Notes under the pieces: generated by a model | Databases searched by the model: none | Told to the model about the DNA's origin: nothing | What the model saw: only the letters and a program-made list of their open reading frames with translations | Made by a program: the position numbers and the translations under genes | Shown: positions 6,761 to 13,460 of the stretch, piece by piece | How positions within the stretch are numbered: position 1 is the first letter of the stretch | Layout: every line of letters begins with the position of its first letter | Assembly (NCBI GenBank): GCA_022562375.1 | Contig: JADFPK010000021.1 | Span: forward strand, 1-14,122 | Direction: 5' to 3' | Origin: Pseudomonadota bacterium | GTDB lineage: Bacteria > Pseudomonadota > Alphaproteobacteria > SMXQ01 | DNA: 14,122 nt

Positions 6761-6793
6761 AGGCATTCGGGTTTGGCGGCAAAGGATGGGACC

Positions 6794-8860
6794 GTGCCGG
6801 TTCGCGATTTAACGGATCAAGGGGACGACGCGCTCGAGCGCCTGCTTGAAGAGGCGCAGGGGCGTCTGAGGCTGCCGGACGCCGGGGCGGAAGCCTTGCG
6901 CGCGCTCATCATTGGGGTCCTCGCCGCGCCCGAGGGGAACGACCCCGACGCCTGGATGGATCTGGTGGTGGCCGGCCCGGGCCCGGCGCTGAAGGAACGG
7001 TTGGCGTCGCTCAAGGCGGAATTGGCGGCCGCGGCCGGCGACGGCGTCGCCGACGACGAGACGCCGCCGGGCCGGCGTCTGGCCGATCTGCGCCAGGAGT
7101 TGAAGCGCCGGGGGATCGACGGCTTCATCGTGCCCAGAAGCGACGAGCATCGCGGCGAGTACGTGCCGCTCCGGGCCCGGCGGCTGCCCTGGCTTGCGGG
7201 CTTCACCGGCACCGCCGGGATGGCCGTGGTCCTGCCCGAGATCGCCGCGCTCTTCACCGATGGGCGCTACACCCTGCAGGCCAAGGCCGAGGTCGACTCA
7301 TCGCTGTTCCTCACCCTTCATTCGACCGAGCGGCCCGCCGCCGATTGGATAGGGGCGAACCTACGGCCCGGCCACAAGGTGGGTTTCGATCCGTGGCTGC
7401 ACACGCCGGACGAATTGAGCCGCTTGCGCGCCGGTTGCGAGAAGGCGGGCGGTGAACTGGTCGCCTGCGAGGACAATCCGATCGATGCCGTCTGGTCGCG
7501 CCAGCCGCCGGCGCCGATCGCGCCCATCGTCGCCCAGGCCGACGCGTTCGCGGGCAAGGGTTCGGCCGAGAAACGCACCGAGATCGCCGGCCAATTGATG
7601 GCCGACGGGGTCGACGCCGCGGTGCTGACGCTGCCCGCCTCGATCGCCTGGCTCCTCAATATACGCGGCGGCGATGTCGCCTACGCGCCGCTGCCGCTGG
7701 CCTTCGCGATACTCGGCGCCGACGCCCATGTGGCGCTGTTCCTCGATCGCCGCAAGATCACCCCCGGTCTCGACGCCCATCTCACTGATGAGGTGCGGAT
7801 CGAGGAAACGGAACGGTTCGGGCCCGCCCTGGACGCGCTGGGCGGCGAGGCGCGCAAGGTGCGGGCCGATCCCGCCACGGCGCCGGCCTGGGTCTTCGAC
7901 CGGCTCCAGGCCGCCGGCGCCAACATCGCCAAGGCCGCCGACCCTTGCGCCCTGCCGAAGGCGTGCAAGAACCCGGTCGAGCTCGACGGCATCCGCGCCG
8001 CGCATTTGCGTGACGGCGCGGCGTTGGTGCGGTTTCTCGCCTGGCTTTCGGCGGCGGCGCCGAGCGGGACGTTGAGCGAGATCGCGGCGGCCGAGAGGCT
8101 CGAGGCTTTCCGGCGGGAAAACGACCATTTCCGGGGCTTGAGCTTCCCCACCATTTCCGCCGCGGGGCCGAACGGCGCCATCGTTCATTACCAGCCGAGC
8201 GCCAAGACCAACCGGACGATCGAGCCCGGCAGCATCTATCTCCTCGATTCCGGCGCCCAGTATCTGGATGGCACCACCGATGTGACCCGGACGCTGTTCA
8301 TCGGTAACGGCGGCGCCCGCCCAAGCCCCGAGCAGCGCGCCAACTTCACCCGCGTGCTCAAGGGCCATATCGCCCTGGCGGCCGCCCGGTTCCCCAAGGG
8401 CACGTCCGGCTCCCAGCTCGATACCTTGGCGCGCCAGGCCCTGTGGCGGGCGGGGCTGGACTACGATCATGGCACCGGCCACGGGGTCGGCGCCTATCTC
8501 GGCGTCCATGAAGGTCCCCAGCGCATCGCCAAGGCCCCCAACACGGTCGCGCTTATGCCCGGCATGGTGATCTCGAACGAGCCCGGCTATTACAAGCAGG
8601 GCGCCTATGGCATCCGCATCGAGAGCCTGGTGAGTGTGCGCATCAGCGATGCCAATCCCGGGGAAGAGCGTCAGATGTTGGAGTTCGAGACCCTGACCTG
8701 GGCGCCGATCGATCTGGCGCTGGTCGAGGCCGATCTGCTGGGCGCGGATGAGATCGCCTGGCTCGACGCCTATCACGGCCGCGTGCGCGAGGCGCTGTCG
8801 CCCATCCTTGACGCCGAGACCCTGGCCTGGCTCGCCGACGCCACCCGGCCGCTGCGGTAG
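6794..8860 (+). CDS. pepP: aminopeptidase P family protein (Xaa-Pro aminopeptidase)
   Basis: Cytoplasmic metalloaminopeptidase releasing N-terminal residues that precede proline. Three parts match the large, XPNPEP1-like branch: two creatinase-like N-terminal domains (from about 90, RRLADLRQELKRRGIDGFIV), the M24 pita-bread catalytic domain, and a C-terminal cap (from about 625, FETLTWAPIDLAL). The dinuclear metal ligands are all present: Asp485 (LLDSG), Asp496 (TTDVTRT), His563 (GTGHGVG), Glu596 (SNEPGYY) and Glu610 (GIRIES). Their spacing, 11 residues between the aspartates and 14 between the glutamates, fits that branch. The GTG at 6794 is preferred because AAGGA lies 7 nt before it; a TTG at 6773 is in frame. 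Length is 688 aa, with about 90 extra residues at the N-terminus compared with family members that start near the LRQELK segment. The symbol follows common usage; it is not the closest type to E. coli PepP. Confidence 0.92.
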   Translation: MPVRDLTDQGDDALERLLEEAQGRLRLPDAGAEALRALIIGVLAAPEGNDPDAWMDLVVAGPGPALKERLASLKAELAAAAGDGVADDETPPGRRLADLRQELKRRGIDGFIVPRSDEHRGEYVPLRARRLPWLAGFTGTAGMAVVLPEIAALFTDGRYTLQAKAEVDSSLFLTLHSTERPAADWIGANLRPGHKVGFDPWLHTPDELSRLRAGCEKAGGELVACEDNPIDAVWSRQPPAPIAPIVAQADAFAGKGSAEKRTEIAGQLMADGVDAAVLTLPASIAWLLNIRGGDVAYAPLPLAFAILGADAHVALFLDRRKITPGLDAHLTDEVRIEETERFGPALDALGGEARKVRADPATAPAWVFDRLQAAGANIAKAADPCALPKACKNPVELDGIRAAHLRDGAALVRFLAWLSAAAPSGTLSEIAAAERLEAFRRENDHFRGLSFPTISAAGPNGAIVHYQPSAKTNRTIEPGSIYLLDSGAQYLDGTTDVTRTLFIGNGGARPSPEQRANFTRVLKGHIALAAARFPKGTSGSQLDTLARQALWRAGLDYDHGTGHGVGAYLGVHEGPQRIAKAPNTVALMPGMVISNEPGYYKQGAYGIRIESLVSVRISDANPGEERQMLEFETLTWAPIDLALVEADLLGADEIAWLDAYHGRVREALSPILDAETLAWLADATRPLR

Positions 8861-8870
8861 GGTAGGGAAG

Positions 8871-9212
8871 TTAATCCAATCTACCGGTAAAATTCGCCGT
8901 GAAGCGCACGGTCTCGCCGGGGACCTCAAGGGCGAAGCGGTGCATCTCCAGGCACATTTCGATGAACGGCTCCTCGTAGTCGAAGCTGTAAGCGTCGGCC
9001 ATGGTCTTGAGCGTACGCAGATCCTTGCGGTTCAGGACCAGCACCGATTCGCCTTCGTTTTCGCCGTCCTCGATCGTGCCGAGGCTGAAAATCTCGTCGA
9101 TGTCGCCGAGGTTGTAAAGCCCGTCCTGGTAAAGGTGAACGAGCCGCTCCGGGCCGTCGGGGCCCCGGGCGTAGACACCGGGAGCGCGGTCCTTCTCGGG
9201 TGCGTCGGTCAT
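8871..9212 (-). CDS. small acidic protein of unknown function (113 aa)
   Basis: Not recognised. It is acidic and soluble-looking, with no signal peptide or membrane segment. Segments of note are ERLVHLYQDGLYNLGDIDEI, a LVLNRKDLRTLKTMADAY helix, and EEPFIEMCLEMHRFALEV before a C-terminal strand-like TVRFTANFTGRLD. I chose the ATG at 9212 (MTDAPEKD), with a weak AAGAGA upstream; an in-frame start at 9248 would add 12 residues. The codon pattern fits a real gene. It converges on pepP with 10 bp between stop codons and diverges from the histidine kinase gene, so it is probably a single-gene unit. Confidence 0.65.
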   Translation of the reverse strand: MTDAPEKDRAPGVYARGPDGPERLVHLYQDGLYNLGDIDEIFSLGTIEDGENEGESVLVLNRKDLRTLKTMADAYSFDYEEPFIEMCLEMHRFALEVPGETVRFTANFTGRLD

Positions 9213-9380
9213 GATCTCTTTTATCACCCGCCGGGCAACCGGGTCCACTCATCCTCGCTCAAGACCCCGACGCCCAACGATCCCGCCTTGTCCGCCTTGG
9301 CGACCCCGCCCGCCCGCCCGGCAATGGCGTGCCGGCGGACGCGCGTTTCCCGGCCGTCGCCGGCCGCTAAATTTACCTTC

Positions 9381-9412
9381 CTTAACCGGTGTTTAGGGTA
9401 TCGGCGGTTAAG
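9381..9412. promoter_or_regulatory. 8-bp inverted repeat upstream of the kinase gene, with a near-CtrA motif
   Basis: CTTAACCG (9381-9388) and CGGTTAAG (9405-9412) are a perfect 8-bp inverted repeat with a 16-bp gap, ending 52 bp before the kinase ATG. Within it TTAA (9382-9385), seven bases and TTAG (9393-9396) match the alphaproteobacterial CtrA consensus TTAA-N7-TTAA at seven of eight fixed positions. Both the operator role and CtrA binding are inferred. The remaining bases of the 252-bp divergent gap (9213-9464) show no gene. Confidence 0.35.
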
Positions 9413-9464
9413 CTCTGCCGATGACGCCCCGGAGCCCTTACCGAAATCCAAGGGACCGAGTGTA

Positions 9465-12044
9465 ATGGCCGAACGCGATCGTCCGATCGGCGCCGAAGGC
9501 GAGGAAACTCCGCGCGCGCGCCTTGCCGCCCGGCCATTGGCGCCGGGGCGTTGGGGGGTGGCGGCGAAGCTGCGGCTGACGTTCGGAATACTCATCGGCG
9601 TAGTCGCCGTAAGTGGGGTCGTTTCCTTCCAATCCATCCGGCAGATCGACAAGGATCTGCGCCAGGTCGTGGAAATCGAGGCGCCGCTCGAACGGGCCGT
9701 CCTCGAGATGGAGATCAACGCCGGCGAGACCGCCCGGGCGGTGCTCCGCTACGTTCGCGAACTGGAGTCCGAGCACCTCGCGGTCATGCGCGATGCCGAG
9801 GCCGACTTCGAACGCTACGCCCAGCGGTTCGAGCGCCTTGCCGAGACCGGCGAGGCCCGCCGGCTCGGGCGCAAGGTCGCCGGGCTCTACGCGGCATTCA
9901 AGACGATCGGAGATGAGATCGTCGTGCTTGCCGACCGGCGAAAGTCCGCTCTTCAGGCGTTCAGAACCGCCACCGAAGCGGTCGACGATCTACTGGACGG
10001 GAAGCTCAAGCCACTCGCCGGCGGAAACACCCGAAGCGGGACGGCGAAGCTCGAGGCCGCGGCCGACCTGGACGAGTTCATCGATGAGACCTTCCCGCCA
10101 ATGGAGGCCTATCTCGTTCACCGGGACCCGGCCCTGCGCCAGGCGTTCCAAGGCGCCCAGGCTGAGTTCGACGAACGGTTGGCGCGCTATCGGCAGAGCG
10201 GTCTATCCGCCGAGGAGGAGGGCTTGCTCAACCGGATCGAACGGGCATTTCACGATGCCATGGAAACCGGTATCGGGATCATGGCGATCATGGATCGGCT
10301 GGATTTGCGTCTCGATGACCTCGAAGAGCAACTGATGGCGCTGGATAGCGCTCTGGACGATGAGATCCAGCCCTTGATCCATGCCGAGACGGTGAAGGCG
10401 GCGGAACACGCGCAAGCTTCCACCGACAGCGCGATCGTCCTGCTTGCCGCACTCGGCGCCGGAGCCATCGGGTTCGCGGTCTTCTCCGCGTGGGCGATAT
10501 CGCGCGGCATCCTCGGCCCGGTTCGCGCCTTGGTGCGTGGCGCCGACATCGTCGGCGGCGGGTCGCTCACCCACCGTATCGACATCACCAGCAAGGACGA
10601 GTTCGGCCATCTGGCCGGTGCCTTCAACCGCATGGTGGAGAACCTCGCGCGCGCCCTGCAATCGGTCGAGGACGCGCGCGCGCGACTGGAACGAAGGGTC
10701 GAGGAACGCACACGGGACCTGGAGCACGAGCTTGACGAGCGCGAACGCGCCGAGGCGGCGCTGAGGGAAAGCGAGGCGCGCTTCCGGGACTTCGGCGAAT
10801 CGGCCTCGGACTGGTTCTGGGAAATGGATGCCGATCTGCGCTTTACCTTTCTCTCGGACCACTTCTTCAGGCTCTTTCATATCCGGCCCGAGGACGTGAT
10901 CGGCAAGACGCGGAAGGATTTCGCCACCAAGGACCAGATCGTGGCCGATAAGGAGAAATGGCGCCGCCATTTCGCCGATCTGGCGGCGCACCGGCCGATC
11001 CGCGATTTCGAGTATTCCATCGTCGGCGGCGACGGCGTTAAACGCTACATCAGCCTCAGTTGCGTGCCGGTGTTCGACGATGCGGGCACCTTCGGCGGCT
11101 ACCGCGGAAGCGGCTCCAACATCACCGGCCGCATGCTGGCCGAGGAGGCGTTGCGGGAGAGCCGCGAAGCCTTGCAAGGGCGCGTGGCGGACCTCGAGGA
11201 GGCGCAACTGAAGCTCGAACGCCAGGGCAGCGACCTGGTGCGTCTGGCCGACGATCTCAAGGCAGCGCGCGACGAGGCGGAAAACGCAAACCGGTCGAAA
11301 TCCGAATTTCTCGCCAACATGAGCCACGAGTTGCGCACCCCGCTCAACGCGATCATGGGTTTCTCCGAGATCATCGAGAAACAGATCCACGGGCCGGTGG
11401 GCAGCGACAAGTACCGCGACTACGCGATCGACATCAACGGCGCCGGGCGGCACCTGCTCGACCTCATCAACGACATTCTCGACCTGTCGAAGATCGAGTC
11501 CGGGAAGGCCGAGCTTCATGAAGAAGACATCGATGTCGCCGCGCTCCTCGGTTCGGTGCAGACACTGGTGAGGAGTCACGCGCATGAACATGATATCGCG
11601 CTTGAATTCGATACCGCGGAAGGGCTGCCGGCGCTGCGCGCCGATGCGCGCAAGCTCAAGCAGATCCTGGTCAACCTGCTTTCCAACGCGATCAAGTTCA
11701 CCAAGGCCGGCGGCAAGGTCGCGCTCAGGGCTTGGTGCCGCGAGGACAGCGGTTATGTATTCCAGATCGTCGACAGCGGAATCGGCATCGCGTTCGAGGA
11801 CATCCCCAAGGCGTTGGCGCCATTTCACCAGATCGACAGCGCGCTCAACCGCAAGTACCAGGGCACCGGCCTTGGCCTGCCGCTGACCAAGTCCCTGGTC
11901 GAATTGCACGGCGGATCGCTCGACCTGCAAAGCGAGGTCGGCAAGGGCACCACGGTGACGGTGCGCTTCCCCGCCAACCGGATCGTGGCGGCGGCCGGAA
12001 CCCAATCGCCGGCGGCGCCCGCCCATGGCGTGGCGATAGCGTAG
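9465..12044 (+). CDS. membrane sensor histidine kinase (HAMP-PAS-HisKA-HATPase)
   Basis: An 859-aa inner-membrane sensor kinase. Order of parts: a short cytoplasmic N-terminus; TM1 about 37-57 (LTFGILIGVVAVSGVVSF); a long, mostly helical periplasmic region to about 320; TM2 about 323-347; HAMP about 350-400 (DEFGHLAGAFNRMVENL); a coiled coil rich in Glu/Arg; a PAS domain about 436-560 (SASDWFWEMDADLRFTFLS); a second coiled coil; HisKA with FLANMSHELRTPLNAIMGFS, where His621 is the predicted phosphorylation site; and HATPase_c with N-box NLLSNAIK (737-744), G1 DSGIGI (770-775) and G2 GTGLGL (800-805). There is no receiver domain and no response regulator next to it, so its partner is elsewhere. 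The ATG at 9465 has AAGGGA upstream and precedes TM1 sensibly; the open frame before it is not protein-like. The ligand is unknown. Confidence 0.93.
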   Translation: MAERDRPIGAEGEETPRARLAARPLAPGRWGVAAKLRLTFGILIGVVAVSGVVSFQSIRQIDKDLRQVVEIEAPLERAVLEMEINAGETARAVLRYVRELESEHLAVMRDAEADFERYAQRFERLAETGEARRLGRKVAGLYAAFKTIGDEIVVLADRRKSALQAFRTATEAVDDLLDGKLKPLAGGNTRSGTAKLEAAADLDEFIDETFPPMEAYLVHRDPALRQAFQGAQAEFDERLARYRQSGLSAEEEGLLNRIERAFHDAMETGIGIMAIMDRLDLRLDDLEEQLMALDSALDDEIQPLIHAETVKAAEHAQASTDSAIVLLAALGAGAIGFAVFSAWAISRGILGPVRALVRGADIVGGGSLTHRIDITSKDEFGHLAGAFNRMVENLARALQSVEDARARLERRVEERTRDLEHELDERERAEAALRESEARFRDFGESASDWFWEMDADLRFTFLSDHFFRLFHIRPEDVIGKTRKDFATKDQIVADKEKWRRHFADLAAHRPIRDFEYSIVGGDGVKRYISLSCVPVFDDAGTFGGYRGSGSNITGRMLAEEALRESREALQGRVADLEEAQLKLERQGSDLVRLADDLKAARDEAENANRSKSEFLANMSHELRTPLNAIMGFSEIIEKQIHGPVGSDKYRDYAIDINGAGRHLLDLINDILDLSKIESGKAELHEEDIDVAALLGSVQTLVRSHAHEHDIALEFDTAEGLPALRADARKLKQILVNLLSNAIKFTKAGGKVALRAWCREDSGYVFQIVDSGIGIAFEDIPKALAPFHQIDSALNRKYQGTGLGLPLTKSLVELHGGSLDLQSEVGKGTTVTVRFPANRIVAAAGTQSPAAPAHGVAIA

Positions 12045-12064
12045 TCTCTAGCCCGGATATTTCA

Positions 12065-12193
12065 GTGCGCCCCGACGGCGCGTATCACCAGTGGAGGAAG
12101 GTTCCACCCGGATAGTTGTCGGTTTGATCTGGTAGCTGGCAGGCGGTTTCGTCGGGTAACCGGCGGGAGCGAAGCCCTGCGACAAAGGCCGCC
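12065..12193 (+). mobile_element. possible 5' RNA domain of a truncated group II intron
   Basis: The 445 bp between the kinase and glycosylase genes hold a reverse transcriptase fragment, and this non-coding stretch precedes it. It starts with GTGCG at 12065, matching the conserved GUGYG 5' end of group II introns, and is rich in short complementary G/C blocks. The assignment rests on that pentamer and on position; no secondary structure was folded. No domain V-like hairpin is seen downstream, so the element would lack its 3' end. Confidence 0.4.
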
Positions 12194-12478
12194 TTGGGCG
12201 GGAGGCGGCTTACGGGCGGCAAGGGAAGCACCCGCGGCACGCCGCAGGGCGGCATCGTCTCGCCGCGGCCCGCCTCGCTGTACATGAACCGCTTCCTGAA
12301 GTACTGGCGGATCACCGGACAGGGCCGCGAACTCTCCGCCGAGGTCGTCACCTACGCCGACGACTTTGTCATCCTCAGTCGCGGACACGCGGCGGAGGCG
12401 CTGGCCTGGACGCGGCAGGTGATGACGCGGCTGGGACTGACCCTGAACGAGGCAAAGACCAGCCGGCGGGACGCCCGG
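12194..12478 (+). pseudogene. ltrA: group II intron reverse transcriptase/maturase fragment
   Basis: The frame encodes the catalytic core of a group II intron reverse transcriptase and little else. TGGKGSTRGTPQGGIVSP and then LYMNRFLKYWRITG correspond to RT block 4. YADDFVILSRG (YADD at 12353-12364) is block 5 with the catalytic aspartates, and EALAWTRQVMTRLGLTLNEA then KTS is block 6. A complete protein would have over 400 residues; here the N-terminal blocks and the thumb, maturase and endonuclease parts are missing. The usual SPLLANLYMN reads SPRPASLYMN, which also suggests decay. No start codon of its own is credible. The fragment stops just short of the glycosylase gene, which reads on the opposite strand. 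It is surely non-functional for mobility. Confidence 0.85.
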
Positions 12479-12489
12479 CCACGGGGACC

Positions 12490-13383
12490 CTATTCCGGGC
12501 TGGCCTCGAGACGCCGTTTGATCGCCAGCAGATCGGTCCAGGCGATCCGTTTCTGGGCCGGTGATCGCAACAAATAGGCGGGATGGAAGATGCCGGTCGC
12601 CGGGATCGGCCGGGTCATCCGCGCGCTCTCGTAATTGAACCACCGGCCGCGGAGCTTCATGATGCCGTCCGATTGGCCCAGCAGGGTCTTGGCGGCGGTG
12701 CCCCCGACCATGACCAGGACCGCCGGGTCCACCAGCTCGATCAGCCGTTCGATGAAGGGGAGACAGGCGGCGACCTCCGCCGCCGTCGGATTGCGGTTGC
12801 CGGGCGGGCGCCAGAACAGGATGTTGGTGATGTAGGCGGTCGTCCGATCGAGGCCGATCGCCGCCAGCATGGCGTCGAGCAAGCGACCGCTGACACCGAC
12901 GAAGGGCAGGCCGAGGCGGTCCTCATCGGCGCCCGGCGCCTCGCCCACCAGCATGATCCGCGCCTCGGGGTTGCCGTCGCCGAACACCAGGTTGGTGGCG
13001 GTGTGCTTGAGCGCGCAGCCCTCGAAAGCCTCGAGCGCGGCGCGGAGTTCCTGCAGACTGTTGGCGGCGGCGGCAAGGGCGTGGGCGTTGGTCTTATCCG
13101 CGGCGGGGTCGATGAAAAGGTCGGGCGCCGGGGCTTCCTCGGCGCCCTTGCGTCCGGGCCCGGCGGCCGGCGGCGGCGGCGTGGCGGCTTCGGGCGGCGG
13201 CGGGGTCGATCGGGGAGTCGGGAAAGGCGCGGGGCCGGCCACGGGTTTCGCCGGCGGTCCGGGCTCTTGCGCCGCCGGGGCCGAGGCGGCGAAGCGGTCG
13301 AGGGGCGTCTCGCCGATGGCCTCGTCGGCGCCGGCCTCGATCTGCCAGCGCAAAAGCGCCACCCTGTCCGCTGATTCGGCCAT
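12490..13383 (-). CDS. uracil-DNA glycosylase, family-4-like with reduced cysteine set
   Basis: Removes uracil from DNA at the start of base excision repair. Family-4-type motifs are clear: NLVFGDG (131-137), [17 protein letters not shown] (from 147; motif A), [14 protein letters not shown] (187-200), [13 protein letters not shown] and [10 protein letters not shown] (from 266; motif B). Classic family 4 enzymes bind a 4Fe-4S cluster through four cysteines. Here only Cys123 and Cys207 remain: position 120 is Phe and position 191 (usually Cys in the K-C-R-P-P-G-N context) is Trp. The cluster is thus probably absent or altered. Residues about 35-88 are a Pro/Ala-rich, probably disordered linker after a short N-terminal segment. 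The ATG at 13383 has no clear Shine-Dalgarno. The gene is divergent from ETF-QO; its stop abuts the intron remnant. Confidence 0.9.
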   Translation of the reverse strand: MAESADRVALLRWQIEAGADEAIGETPLDRFAASAPAAQEPGPPAKPVAGPAPFPTPRSTPPPPEAATPPPPAAGPGRKGAEEAPAPDLFIDPAADKTNAHALAAAANSLQELRAALEAFEGCALKHTATNLVFGDGNPEARIMLVGEAPGADEDRLGLPFVGVSGRLLDAMLAAIGLDRTTAYITNILFWRPPGNRNPTAAEVAACLPFIERLIELVDPAVLVMVGGTAAKTLLGQSDGIMKLRGRWFNYESARMTRPIPATGIFHPAYLLRSPAQKRIAWTDLLAIKRRLEASPE

Positions 13384-13460
13384 GGCGCGAAGCTATCATG
13401 TGCGTTATCTCTGATACAGGTTTTTGCGCGCGCGTGATCGAAATCGTAATGGGGGGGCCG

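Noticed and set aside
7361..8929. Minus-strand open frame across pepP
   Set aside because: It mirrors the aminopeptidase P gene, whose metal ligands are all present; the opposite translation has no recognisable feature.
8748..9464. Histidine kinase starting at 8748
   Set aside because: The open frame overlaps pepP and the opposite-strand small gene, has no kinase-related content, and a start with a Shine-Dalgarno exists at 9465.
10203..12026. Minus-strand open frame across the histidine kinase gene
   Set aside because: A shadow of the HAMP-PAS-HisKA-HATPase coding region.
12583..13374. Plus-strand open frame opposite the uracil-DNA glycosylase
   Set aside because: The minus frame carries all glycosylase motifs; the plus frame is Gly/Arg-rich noise.
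13389..13430. Palindrome-like GTTATC/GATAC in the glycosylase/ETF-QO divergent gap as an operator
   Set aside because: The arms are only 5-6 bp and imperfect; this is too weak to call.
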